DNA of 64,000 nt from Kosakonia oryzendophytica (GTDB lineage: Bacteria; Pseudomonadota; Gammaproteobacteria; Enterobacterales; Enterobacteriaceae): the NCBI RefSeq assembly GCF_900094925.1, contig NZ_FMAY01000005.1:186001-250000 (forward strand). Direction: 5' to 3'. A model generated the notes under the pieces. That model had not been told where the DNA came from. It made no database searches and was given only the letters and a program-made list of their open reading frames with translations. Shown here piece by piece: positions 53,840-62,552 of this stretch (position 1 is its first letter; each line of letters begins with the position of its first letter). A program made the position numbers and the translations under genes.

Positions 53840-55150
53840 TCAGGCTGCGGAAGGCGTCAGGGTGATACGCGCCAGCGAGCCGACAATAAACAGGTAAGAG
53901 AACAGGCCAATCAATCCCATTGAGCCAACATAGAGAATGGCGTAATCAAAGGAGTGGGTGTTGGCGAGGATCACGCCAATCACCAGCGGGGTGATAATGC
54001 TCGCCAGGTTACCGCACATGTTGAACACACCACCGGCAATCCCCAATACCTCTTTGGGCGACGTGTCGCTCAGTACGCACCAGCCGAGGTTGCCGAACCC
54101 TTTGGCGAAGAACGCCACACTCATGGCGGCAATCACCACCACTTCAGAGCTGGTGTAGTTTGCCATCACAATCACGCAGGAGAGCAGCATGCCGCAAATC
54201 ACCGGGAACTTGCGCGCGGTCGTCAGGCTGTAGCCGCGTGTTAACAGCCAGTCGGAGAACACACCGCCCAGTAGCCCGCCAACAAAGCCTGCGATCGCCG
54301 GGATACTGGCAACGAAACCGACTTTCAGAATCGACATACCTTTGGCCTGGTATAAATAGGTTGGAAACCAGGTCAGAAAAAACCAGGTGATGGAGGTGAC
54401 ACAGAACTGGCCAATATAAACGCCGATCATCATGCGATTAATACAGACGCTTTTTATCTGCGCCAGGCTGATTTTAGCCGGCCCTTTTTTATTGCCTAAT
54501 GTTGGTTCGCCGCCACCTTCGCGAATATAATCAATTTCTTGTTGGTTGATCGCCTTATGGGATAGCGGGTCGCGGACTTTTACCAGCCAGAATATACCCA
54601 GAATCACTCCAATAGCGCCAATATAATAGAACACATAATGCCAGCTCAGATTATGCAAAATAAGTGTCATTAAGGGTGTGATAATACCCAGTGAAATATA
54701 TTGCGCCGCCTGGTAGACCGCCGTTACAAAACCGCGCTCTTTGTTCGGAAACCACTGCACGCTAAGACGACTGTTGGCCGGAAAGGCCGGAGCTTCAATA
54801 GCGCCCATCATCAGGCGCAGCACCACCAGTACGATAAGCGGGCTGGCATAAAGATAAATCGTGCCCTGAAACATCGTGACTACCGACCAGCCAATTAATG
54901 CGCAGCCATAAACCAGTCTGGATCCATATTTATCCAGCAGCCAGCCGCCGGGAATTTGCATAATCACGTAGGAAATCCCGAAAACCGAAAAAGCGAGTCC
55001 TAATGCTTCCGGATCAAAACCTAACTCTTTACTCATGATAGGGGCAACCACTGAAAGGGTGGCGCGGTCGGCATAATTAAATACGGTAGCAAGAAATAAA
55101 AAAATAAGGATGCTGTAACGCACATGAGTGCGTTTAATTATTGTATTCAT
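53840..55150 (-). CDS. MFS transporter for hexarates (GudP/GarP-like)
   Basis: A 436-residue major facilitator with 12 helices, of the anion:cation symporter (phthalate permease) family that includes GudP and GarP. Features: NYADRATLSVVAPIMSKELG (TM1 end), MQIPGGWLLDKYGSRLVYGC with the DKYGSR loop, and the family-typical RLMMGAIEAPAFPANSRLS. The ATG at 55150 is chosen because AGGAG precedes it; an earlier start adds five residues. It lies 79 bp after the galactarate/talarate dehydratase gene in the same direction and probably imports its substrate. Confidence 0.92.
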   Translation of the reverse strand: MNTIIKRTHVRYSILIFLFLATVFNYADRATLSVVAPIMSKELGFDPEALGLAFSVFGISYVIMQIPGGWLLDKYGSRLVYGCALIGWSVVTMFQGTIYLYASPLIVLVVLRLMMGAIEAPAFPANSRLSVQWFPNKERGFVTAVYQAAQYISLGIITPLMTLILHNLSWHYVFYYIGAIGVILGIFWLVKVRDPLSHKAINQQEIDYIREGGGEPTLGNKKGPAKISLAQIKSVCINRMMIGVYIGQFCVTSITWFFLTWFPTYLYQAKGMSILKVGFVASIPAIAGFVGGLLGGVFSDWLLTRGYSLTTARKFPVICGMLLSCVIVMANYTSSEVVVIAAMSVAFFAKGFGNLGWCVLSDTSPKEVLGIAGGVFNMCGNLASIITPLVIGVILANTHSFDYAILYVGSMGLIGLFSYLFIVGSLARITLTPSAA

Positions 55151-55229
55151 CACAACTCCTCGCAACAGGGTTGAATGTTAGTGTAGGGAACAAAAAAGAC
55201 GGGAGAGGTATCCCGCCTGAGGTGAATAC

Positions 55230-56426
55230 TTAGGGACGTTTGCCAAATTCACAGCTTTGTTGCGTCCAGGCGCGTGCCTGATCGCTGAGGGTAAAGCCCA
55301 GACCATGACGATCGGACACGTACATGCGACCATCGCGGAGTTCGAGTTGCTCGTTGAACAAGGGATTCAACCATTCGAAATGCTCCAACCATGGCTCCAG
55401 CGGGTAAGCTGCTGACAAATGCAGGTGCACTTCCATGGCAAAGTGCGGTGCCAGTTTGCGGCCATGTTTTGCGGCTAAATCCATGATTTTCAGGAACGGC
55501 GAGATCCCGCCAACGCGGGGCGCATCCGGCTGCACAAAATCGCTGGCATTACCGAGGATCAGCTGTTCATGCTCGCGGAAACTGGTCAGCATTTCCCCGG
55601 TAGCAATCGGCGTATCGAGCGCAGCGGCAAGCTGCGCGTGTCCTTCGACATCATAGGCATCCAGCGGCTCTTCAATCCAGATCAGGTTGAATTTCTCCAT
55701 CTGGCGGCCCATGCGGATAGCCGTTTCGCGGTCCCATTGCTGGTTGGCGTCTACCATCAGCGGGAAGTCATCCCCCAGCGCTTCGCGCACGGCAGTCAGA
55801 CGGCGGATATCTTCTTTGGTATCCGGCTGGCCGACCTTAATTTTGATCCCGCCGATGCCGTTTTCCCGCGAGATGATGACATTTTTCAGTACCTGATCTA
55901 ATGGGGTATGCAGGAAGCCGCCGGAGGTGTTGTAGCACTGTACCGAGTCGCGATGCGCACCCAGCAGTTTCGCCAGCGGCAGGCCTGCGCGCTTGGCTTT
56001 CATATCCCACAGCGCAATGTCGAGAGGGGAGATAGCCTGTACCGCCATGCCGCTACGTCCAACAGACGCGCCAGCCCACAGCAGTTTGGTATAAATCTTA
56101 TCGATATCGTTAGGATCTTCCCCCAGCAGATTGTCGGCGATCTCTTTGGCATGTGCATAAATGCCCTGGCCTCCCGCACGTTTGGAATAACTGAAACCGA
56201 CGCCTTCAAATCCATCGCGACTACGGATTTCCGCGATGATGATCGCCACTTCGGTAAGGGGTTTCTGGCGGCCGGTCAACACTTTTGCATCGCTCACCGG
56301 GGTGGCAAGCGGCAGGAAGGCAAGGGAGAGTTTTACCCATTCGATGCGGTCGCCGGTTTCGGCGGCGGTTTTTACCCCTGCGGCTTTGGCATAGGTTACG
56401 GCATCAGAATTCGCACTTACGGTCAT
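55230..56426 (-). CDS. L-talarate/galactarate dehydratase (enolase superfamily)
   Basis: A 398-residue enzyme of the mandelate racemase subgroup that, in Salmonella, dehydrates L-talarate and galactarate to 5-keto-4-deoxy-D-glucarate. Catalytic and metal residues reported for the Salmonella enzyme fall at the same numbers: K195/K197 (GIKIKVGQ), D226 (VDANQQW), E252 (IEEPLD), E278 (TGEML) and H328 (APHFAME). It is nearly identical to that enzyme throughout. It forms an operon with the MFS gene and is flanked upstream by an operator palindrome for a LacI-type regulator. Confidence 0.95.
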   Translation of the reverse strand: MTVSANSDAVTYAKAAGVKTAAETGDRIEWVKLSLAFLPLATPVSDAKVLTGRQKPLTEVAIIIAEIRSRDGFEGVGFSYSKRAGGQGIYAHAKEIADNLLGEDPNDIDKIYTKLLWAGASVGRSGMAVQAISPLDIALWDMKAKRAGLPLAKLLGAHRDSVQCYNTSGGFLHTPLDQVLKNVIISRENGIGGIKIKVGQPDTKEDIRRLTAVREALGDDFPLMVDANQQWDRETAIRMGRQMEKFNLIWIEEPLDAYDVEGHAQLAAALDTPIATGEMLTSFREHEQLILGNASDFVQPDAPRVGGISPFLKIMDLAAKHGRKLAPHFAMEVHLHLSAAYPLEPWLEHFEWLNPLFNEQLELRDGRMYVSDRHGLGFTLSDQARAWTQQSCEFGKRP

Positions 56427-56448
56427 GATTAGCTCCTGAGGACAGTAT

Positions 56449-56468
56449 AAATGTTTGCGCTAACATTT
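56449..56468. promoter_or_regulatory. Operator O1 of the LacI-family regulator
   Basis: AAATGTTTGC|GCTAACATTT is a 20-bp palindrome with one mismatch, the typical LacI/GntR operator design with a central GC. It lies 22 bp upstream of the dehydratase ATG at 56426. Confidence 0.7.
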
Positions 56469-56601
56469 TTAAATCCAACGAAATGTAATGACCAGAGTTT
56501 CGCGTTGATTATGTACAAGAGATCACAAATCGATGCGGGAGAAGGGCGATTATTGGTAATACGATCACATTTATCATCTTGCATTCAACGGTAAAGGGTA
56601 A

Positions 56602-56621
56602 AAATGATAGCGATAACATTT
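56602..56621. promoter_or_regulatory. Operator O2 of the LacI-family regulator
   Basis: AAATGATAGC|GATAACATTT matches O1 at the outer half-sites and the central GC, with 8 of 10 paired positions symmetrical. It lies 126 bp upstream of the regulator ATG, so it may mediate autoregulation or looping to O1. Confidence 0.6.
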
Positions 56622-56746
56622 AAAAGGTAAAACAGTGTATAACGCACTGATTTATGAGGGGAGAGCGGCAATGAAAGGAGAACGCGGTATAATACAAAAA
56701 CAGAGGCGAATAACGCCGAATGCCGTTTAATTCTTTGTGAGTGACC

Positions 56747-57760
56747 ATGTCGAAAACATCCCGTCCCGTACCGCCGCGTGCACCAACGCTTGAAGACGTC
56801 GCCCGTTCGGCGGGGCTCTCTTCAATGACCGTAAGTAGGGCGCTTAACACGCCGCAACTGGTGCGACCGAAAACCGTGGAAAAGGTGCTCGCCGCCGTCA
56901 AAGCCACCGGCTATATCCCGAACGCATTGGCGGGCGGGTTGGCATCCCGGCGCAGTAAACTGGTGGCGGTGGTGGTACCGCAAATCAACAACAACATGTT
57001 TGTGGATACCATCCAGGCCATTAGCGATGAACTGGCGGTACGTGGTTATCACATGTTGTTATGCGTGGCGGGTTACACGCAACAGACGGAAGCGGAACTG
57101 GTGGCGGCGCTGTTGTCCCGTCGCCCGGATGGCATTGTGCTGACCGGTATTCACCACGCTACCGAACTGAAAAAAGTGATCCTCAATGCCAGCGTGCCGG
57201 TGGTGGAAATTTGGGATTTAACCCCGACGCCGCTGGATATGTTGGTCGGTTTCTCCCATGAGAAAGTGGGGCAGGCCACGGCGGACTATCTTCTGCGAAA
57301 GGGTTACCGCCGACCGGGACTATTGTGGACCGTGGATAGACGTGCCGCCCAGCGTAAAAGTGGGCTGTGTGACGTGCTGGCGCGTCATGGTATTACCGAT
57401 CCTGTTGCTGTCGATGTGGCACTGCCTGCTCGTTTTACCTCCGGGCGCGAGGGGCTGTCGCAACTGCTGGCCCGTGGCGAGTGTGATGTGATTGTCTGTA
57501 GCTCGGATACGTTGGCGCAGGGAGCAATTATTGAAGCGCAATCCCGTGGCATGCGGGTACCGCAGGACCTGGCGGTGATCGGTTTCGGCGATCTGGATTT
57601 CGCCGCCGGGAATCAGCCCGCCATCACCACCGTGAGTGTGGATCGGCAAATTATCGGCCAGCGCGCAGCGACAATGCTGGCAGACCGTATTGAAGGCAGC
57701 GAAGTTGACGAGCAAATTGTCGACATCGGTTTCCATTTTGTTGAGCGCGACTCCGCGTAA
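56747..57760 (+). CDS. LacI-family transcriptional regulator (GntR type)
   Basis: A 337-residue regulator. The N-terminal LacI helix-turn-helix is at residues 13-40 (TLEDVARSAGLSSMTVSRAL), followed by the hinge helix with YIPNALAGGLASRRSKLV. The periplasmic-binding-like sensor domain follows from about 60 to 330. It resembles the GntR (gluconate) repressor group. A GTG two codons upstream is possible; ATG 56747 fits the family. Divergent from the dehydratase-MFS operon, it is the natural repressor, with a hexarate or its product as inducer (inference). Confidence 0.9.
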   Translation: MSKTSRPVPPRAPTLEDVARSAGLSSMTVSRALNTPQLVRPKTVEKVLAAVKATGYIPNALAGGLASRRSKLVAVVVPQINNNMFVDTIQAISDELAVRGYHMLLCVAGYTQQTEAELVAALLSRRPDGIVLTGIHHATELKKVILNASVPVVEIWDLTPTPLDMLVGFSHEKVGQATADYLLRKGYRRPGLLWTVDRRAAQRKSGLCDVLARHGITDPVAVDVALPARFTSGREGLSQLLARGECDVIVCSSDTLAQGAIIEAQSRGMRVPQDLAVIGFGDLDFAAGNQPAITTVSVDRQIIGQRAATMLADRIEGSEVDEQIVDIGFHFVERDSA

Positions 57761-57936
57761 CGGTAAGAAAATCAATGTAATGGGCACCCGCAACAGCGGT
57801 AACGCCAGGCTGACGAGTCGCATCGCCAGCCTGTTGAATCTTTCCGGGTTTGCCTCACCTTGTCACAACAGGCAGACGAATTTCTCATCACTCTGTCCTA
57901 AGCTTAGGGTTCCTCCTTTCAGGCGCAGGAGCCTTT

Positions 57937-58554
57937 ATGATCACAGTGTATGGTGTTCCCGGTTGGGGATCGGCGATCAGCGAACTCATGCTCACGCTGG
58001 CTGACATCCCCTATCAGTTCACAAATGTTGACGGTTTTGATCAACCTGGTCCGCAGCGGCAGACGTTGCAGACGCTGAATCCACTATGTCAGGTGCCAAC
58101 CCTACAACTGGACGACGGCAGCGTGATGACGGAGTCCGCTGCGGTGGCGTTGATGATCCTCGATAAGCGGCCCGACTTAGCCCCCGCAGCCGGTACATCA
58201 GAGCGCAAGCAATTCTGGCGACTGCTGGTGTGGCTGGTTGCCAATGTTTACCCGACCTTTACGTACGCCGACTACCCGGAACGCTGGGCGCAAGACGCAC
58301 CGGAGCAACTGCGCGAAAGCTGCATACGCTACCGGAAGTCGCTGTATCTCTGGCTGGAGAGCCAACTTAAGGCAACGCCGTACGCCTTTGGCGAACAGCT
58401 CACACTGCTGGATATTTACCTGTGTGTGATGCGAACCTGGGGGCCGCGACATTCGTGGTTTAAGGAGAATACGCCGAAGCTCAGCGCGATTGCGGATGCG
58501 GTAAATACATTGCCGGAACTGCAAACAGTGTTGCGCAGTAACAACATCATTTGA
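57937..58554 (+). CDS. yncG: Glutathione S-transferase-like protein YncG
   Basis: A 205-residue GST-fold protein that matches E. coli YncG from end to end, with the same start (MITVYGVPGWGSAISELMLT). The thioredoxin-like N-terminal domain (1-80, with the cis-Pro region CQVPTLQLDDGSVMTESAA) holds the glutathione site. The helical C-terminal domain follows (WLVANVYPTFTYADYPERWA). No catalytic Cys or Tyr is obvious at the usual N-terminal place; Ser in the loop may serve. Activity is not established. In K-12, yncG follows ansP; here a 12-kb block separates them. Confidence 0.93.
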   Translation: MITVYGVPGWGSAISELMLTLADIPYQFTNVDGFDQPGPQRQTLQTLNPLCQVPTLQLDDGSVMTESAAVALMILDKRPDLAPAAGTSERKQFWRLLVWLVANVYPTFTYADYPERWAQDAPEQLRESCIRYRKSLYLWLESQLKATPYAFGEQLTLLDIYLCVMRTWGPRHSWFKENTPKLSAIADAVNTLPELQTVLRSNNII

Positions 58555-58611
58555 TCATCCGCGTCAGGCGGCTGTGCTACTGTAACGGTCTCGAAAAATA
58601 AGGAGTTTGCT

Positions 58612-58842
58612 ATGCCGCATGTTGATATCAAATGTTTTCCCCGCGAACTGAATGATGAGCAAAAAGCCGCGCTGGCGGAGGATATCGCCGGGGTGATTAT
58701 TCGCCATCTGAACAGCAAAGAGAGTTCCATCAGCGTCGCCCTGAATCAGGTCGCACCGGACGACTGGAAAACGCAGGTCTGGGATACGGATATCGCCCCG
58801 CAGATGGCGCAATTGATCAAAAAACCCGGCTACGATATGTAA
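58612..58842 (+). CDS. pptA: 4-oxalocrotonate tautomerase-like protein PptA
   Basis: A 76-residue tautomerase of the 4-OT family, E. coli PptA. After Met removal the catalytic Pro1 is exposed ([13 protein letters not shown]). Such proteins form dimers or hexamers that tautomerise 2-hydroxydienes; E. coli PptA acts on phenylenolpyruvate. The remaining sequence (KPGYDM at the end) agrees with the family. AAGGAG precedes the ATG. In K-12 it lies upstream of yddH, as here, with one esterase gene in between. Confidence 0.94.
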   Translation: MPHVDIKCFPRELNDEQKAALAEDIAGVIIRHLNSKESSISVALNQVAPDDWKTQVWDTDIAPQMAQLIKKPGYDM

Positions 58843-58995
58843 ATCCGCTGCGGCCCAACCACTGGAAAAATGATGCCATCGCTATGGGTGCACAAGCTGG
58901 GTGTTTCAATAATAGTGAAACCCCGTTTTGTGCAGTAGTTCGGGTTTCCCGCACGGGGTAAATGATAAACAGGCATTTTCGCTATGGAGATGCCT

Positions 58996-59937
58996 ATGTC
59001 GTATAAACCTCAGTTACTTGCCATCACCTTGCTGCTGACCTCGCAGGTGGCGCTCGCCGCGCAAACCACATTCCCTGTCTGGCCATCCGGTGATGCGCCC
59101 GGCGCGAAAAACAGCCCGGTCAGCTTTACCTTAACCGAACGTAGCAAAGATCCGGCGTTGCCGGATCGCGCTGTCAGCGGAATCCGCGCTCCACAAGTCA
59201 CCGTTTACCTGCCGAAAAACCCCAACGGCGTTGCGTTGCTGGTAACGCCCGGCGGATCGTATAAACGCGTGGTGCTGGACAAAGAAGGCAGCGACTTAGC
59301 CCAACCCTTTAACGACCGGGGCTATACCTTGTTTGTGATGACATACAGGATGCCGGAAGACGGGCATGCGGAAGGGGCTAATGCACCGCTGGCCGATGCG
59401 CAAAGAGCGTTGCGAACCCTGAGAGCGCGCGCGGGCGAATGGAAGATAAACCCGCAGCACATTGGCGTAATGGGCTTTTCCGCCGGTGGACATGTCGCCG
59501 CCAGCCTCGAAACCCGTTACGACGAAGCCGTTTATCCGCCTGTGGATGCCATTGATCGGCAAAGCGCACGCCCGGACTTTGTCGTGCTGGGCTATCCGGT
59601 GATTTCCATGGACGCAGCGATTGCCCATGCGGGATCGCGTAAGGCACTGATTGGCGATACACCGACAGCCGAACAGATTAAGCATTACTCTCCTGAGCTG
59701 AATGTTACGGCGCAAACGCCGCCGACCTTTTTACTGCATGCGGTCGACGATCCTTCCGTGCCAGTCGCGAACTCGCTGGTGATGTTTAACGCCCTGCATG
59801 CGCACAACGTGCAGACCGAGCTGCATCTGTTCAGCCACGGTCAGCACGGTTTTGGCATTCGCGGTGTGAAGAACCAGCCCGCCGCGCTCTGGCCGGAACT
59901 GGCAATGAACTGGATAGCTGCGCTAACAGAGAAGTAG
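58996..59937 (+). CDS. Secreted alpha/beta-fold esterase (acetylxylan-esterase-like)
   Basis: A 313-residue exported hydrolase. Signal peptide: MSYKPQLLAITLLLTSQVAL, cut after LAA. Features: LLVTPGGSYKRVVLDKEGSD (HGGS-like oxyanion loop), nucleophile elbow GFSAGGHVAAS (Ser about residue 165), and the Asp/His pair in LLHAVDDPSVPVANSLV and FSHGQHGFGIRG. It is like BAAT/acetyl-esterase domain proteins that deacetylate plant or bacterial polysaccharide. GGAG lies 6 bases before the ATG at 58996; a start at 58984 is also possible. It is convergent with yddH. Confidence 0.86.
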   Translation: MSYKPQLLAITLLLTSQVALAAQTTFPVWPSGDAPGAKNSPVSFTLTERSKDPALPDRAVSGIRAPQVTVYLPKNPNGVALLVTPGGSYKRVVLDKEGSDLAQPFNDRGYTLFVMTYRMPEDGHAEGANAPLADAQRALRTLRARAGEWKINPQHIGVMGFSAGGHVAASLETRYDEAVYPPVDAIDRQSARPDFVVLGYPVISMDAAIAHAGSRKALIGDTPTAEQIKHYSPELNVTAQTPPTFLLHAVDDPSVPVANSLVMFNALHAHNVQTELHLFSHGQHGFGIRGVKNQPAALWPELAMNWIAALTEK

Positions 59938-59942
59938 GGAAA

Positions 59943-60515
59943 TCATTCACCCACGGTGATACGCTTGCCGCTGGTGACGAACGTGCCGCCGCCAAGATGA
60001 TGGATCGTATTGAGCTTGTCATCATCAAACTGCCAGCGCCCGTTAACAAAGGCGCGATCATCCGCCGCCGCAGAGACCACTTCGCCAAACAGTGTGTCGT
60101 ATTTTTCCTGCGCGGCGGTGGGCGGCAGCAAACGGCACTCCATCCACGCCAGACATTTTTCTTCAATCACTGGCAGACCGAGCACCGGCCCGGCAAACGC
60201 AGGGATGCCGTAGCAGTTAAATTTATCTTCGTCACGCCCGGTCACGCTGCCAACGGCATAACTCCAGTTTGTCGCCGCGACACCCGGCACCACAATGCCA
60301 AACATGCCGCTACGTTCAATCAGCTCACGTGACCAGGCGCTTTTGTCTACCACAATGGCGATTCGCGGCGGCGAGAATTCTACCGGCATTGACCATGCCG
60401 CTGCCATCACGTTGCGGCGGTCGATCTGCTCATCTCGACTGGTAATTAAAATGGTCGGGCCGTGGTTAAGCAAACGGCTGGCATGCTCCAGCGCCACGGG
60501 GCGAAAATGACTCAT
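59943..60515 (-). CDS. yddH: Flavin reductase family protein YddH
   Basis: A 190-residue flavin-reductase-like protein (split-barrel FMN-binding), nearly the same as E. coli YddH: GPTILITSRDEQIDRRNVMA, AAWSMPVEFSPPRIAIVVDK and KFNCYGIPAFAGPVLGLPVI. Such proteins may supply reduced flavin to monooxygenases, although a partner for YddH is unknown. It could in principle feed the two FMNH2-dependent enzymes of the operon at 46-50 kb, but there is no direct link. It lies 5 bp from the downstream end of the cyclase gene. Confidence 0.93.
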   Translation of the reverse strand: MSHFRPVALEHASRLLNHGPTILITSRDEQIDRRNVMAAAWSMPVEFSPPRIAIVVDKSAWSRELIERSGMFGIVVPGVAATNWSYAVGSVTGRDEDKFNCYGIPAFAGPVLGLPVIEEKCLAWMECRLLPPTAAQEKYDTLFGEVVSAAADDRAFVNGRWQFDDDKLNTIHHLGGGTFVTSGKRITVGE

Positions 60516-60520
60516 CTCGG

Positions 60521-62314
60521 TTACTCCGTTCGGTGGTTATCAGCATTGCGGGCGACAACAATTTGCCCGCGCCCTTGTTCTTTGGCGAGATAGAGCGCCA
60601 GATCCGCTGCCCGCACCAGGTTATCCGCCCTGGCATGACGCGGCCAGGTAGCCAACCCAATGGAAACCGAAACCGGGCCAATATCCTGCGATTCGTACAG
60701 CATCAGGTGATTCAACACCGTATCGAGCAGCGTTTGTGCAACGCTCATGGCCTGCGACTCATTGGTATCCGGCAGGATCAGCAGGAACTCTTCACCTCCG
60801 TAACGGAAGGCGAGCCCTTTATCATCCAGCACATCGGTAATCAAACGTGAGAGTTCGCGCAAAACCTTATCTCCCGCTTCATGTCCGTGCAGATCATTGA
60901 GTCTCTTGAAATAATCAACATCCACCATCAGGCAACTCAACATTGTGCCTTCAACCATTGCCTGATCGATCATACTGCGTAGCGTCTCATCCAGACTGTG
61001 GCGGTTCCGCAACCCGGTCAGCGAGTCGAAAGTCGCTTTTTCGGTGAGTGTATCGCGCAGGATCTGGTTGGCTAATGCCAGCGCCAGCGTTTCCGCTAAC
61101 AATTCCAGATAGATATACGGCGGCTCTTTATCCGGCGTGTAGTTATCGAAAGTCAGTAGACCAATGCTCTTATTCTGCGCATTCAGCGGTACACAAATCG
61201 CTCGTGGTGCAATCTCCGGCGAAATATGTTCGCAGGGCATATCCACCGCGTCTTTACTGGGGCTGTGCAATTGCCCGCGTTTCAGTGCCCAGCAACTGTC
61301 AGGTGAAAATGCCGGATCCTCGCCCGGCGGCAGCCCCCAGCGCGCGGCACATTTCATGCGCCCGGTGCGTTTATCGAGTAGATACAAACGACCGCCCATA
61401 TCCGGAATGATTTGCGGTGCGAAACGGCTGACGACTTTGATGATCGCGCTGTGGGAGTCGCAGCCCTGCAAGCGCTGCGTCATGCGCGCCAGTAGCGTCC
61501 GCGTTCCCCATTCCGCATCGCGCTCCTGCTCCAGACGCTGGCGGGCCAGACCGTTTTCACGAAATACGCGAATCGCCTGCGCCATATCGCCAATTTCATC
61601 CACCTGCGCCAGGACTGGCGCTTCCACGGCGTAATCCTGCGTCGCCAGGCGGTTAACCACATCGCTTAAGGTGACCACCGGGCGCAGAATGCGATGTTTG
61701 ATAATAAAACCGAGCACAAAGAGAAACAGCACCGCCGTCAGACCAACCATGATTTCCGACAATGTTCGCAAACGTAACGAACGTTCAGTGGCTTCGTTAA
61801 TGACCGTCTGGGTGCGTTGATCGGCGAGGCTGCGGAAATGGGCGAAACGGTACTCCGTTTCCGAAAGACGCTCTTCATAGTTCGCGCTAAACAGCAAATC
61901 CATCGCCTCACTGACTTTACCGGCCTCCATATTGGCAATGGCGATACGTTGTTCATCTTCAAGCTGATCCAGCGTCGCAATACCATCTCGCAATATCAGG
62001 ATCTCTGCATCAGATGCGCCGTTATCGTGAAGCGCGATCAGGTGGTTCTCCAGCGCCACATCCTGCTCTTCGCGGGTTTTCCAGCTCTGTATCGCTTCAG
62101 GTTGCTTTTTTATCACCGCTTCACGCGCCAGGTCGGTGAGGGCGTACGCTTCTTTTTCCAGATCATCGGTGAGGGAGTCGAAAACACGGTTTTGTGCCAC
62201 AGCGGCGCGCTCAGCGCGCTCCGCATTGGACGCCAGAAATAACGCCACGCCCGATGTCAGCGTTAAGACCACCGTGGCGACATAAGCAAAATTAGTGATC
62301 GTTGCGATACGCAC
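60521..62314 (-). CDS. Membrane diguanylate cyclase with HAMP, GAF and GGDEF domains
   Basis: A 597-residue cyclase that makes c-di-GMP. TM1 is at residues 10-30 (YVATVVLTLTSGVALFLASN), a periplasmic helical sensor at 30-180, TM2 at about 188-208, and HAMP at 210-265. A GAF-like domain (270-410; RFAPQIIPDMGGRLYLLDKR) is followed by GGDEF (420-590) with the intact active motif GGEEF in FRYGGEEFLLILPDT. The product-inhibition site (RxxD, five residues before GGEEF) is not present (sequence DKGLAFRYGGEEF), so feedback may be absent. The ligand of the sensor is unknown. Confidence 0.93.
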   Translation of the reverse strand: MRIATITNFAYVATVVLTLTSGVALFLASNAERAERAAVAQNRVFDSLTDDLEKEAYALTDLAREAVIKKQPEAIQSWKTREEQDVALENHLIALHDNGASDAEILILRDGIATLDQLEDEQRIAIANMEAGKVSEAMDLLFSANYEERLSETEYRFAHFRSLADQRTQTVINEATERSLRLRTLSEIMVGLTAVLFLFVLGFIIKHRILRPVVTLSDVVNRLATQDYAVEAPVLAQVDEIGDMAQAIRVFRENGLARQRLEQERDAEWGTRTLLARMTQRLQGCDSHSAIIKVVSRFAPQIIPDMGGRLYLLDKRTGRMKCAARWGLPPGEDPAFSPDSCWALKRGQLHSPSKDAVDMPCEHISPEIAPRAICVPLNAQNKSIGLLTFDNYTPDKEPPYIYLELLAETLALALANQILRDTLTEKATFDSLTGLRNRHSLDETLRSMIDQAMVEGTMLSCLMVDVDYFKRLNDLHGHEAGDKVLRELSRLITDVLDDKGLAFRYGGEEFLLILPDTNESQAMSVAQTLLDTVLNHLMLYESQDIGPVSVSIGLATWPRHARADNLVRAADLALYLAKEQGRGQIVVARNADNHRTE

Positions 62315-62459
62315 GCGATATTGCCTTTTAAAGGGTAAAGAGAGGTATGCCTATCATTTTAGCCATTCTGTTAAAAATCAATGCGCAATATTCACGTCAT
62401 TTATTCGTCATATTCCCTGCCTATAGTCAGCCGAATCAAATCCCAAAGAGGATACCAGT

Positions 62460-62552
62460 ATGTTTGCTCCCCTGACTTGTGCGCAGGTGGATGCATCCTG
62501 TGAGCTGCGGTTCATGGGTCAGTCACGGCTTCCTGCTGCGGGAGCCTGCTGA
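62460..62552 (+). CDS. Small upstream ORF (30 aa), coupled to the ABC ATPase gene
   Basis: A 30-codon reading (MFAPLTCAQVDASCELRFMG..., with three cysteines) starts 8 bases after AAGAGGA. Its TGA shares one base with the ATG at 62552 (TGATG), so it would couple translation to the ATPase gene. It has no family match and may be a leader peptide or the remnant of a longer upstream gene; I call it at low confidence. Confidence 0.35.
   Translation: MFAPLTCAQVDASCELRFMGQSRLPAAGAC

Larger units (their letters stand above)
56427..56746. other. Divergent control region between the dehydratase and its regulator (320 bp)
   Basis: No gene is seen. The region holds two operator-like palindromes of the same design (56449-56468 and 56602-56621), 153 bp apart centre to centre, and AT-rich sequence between them. 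See the separate operator entries. Confidence 0.6.
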
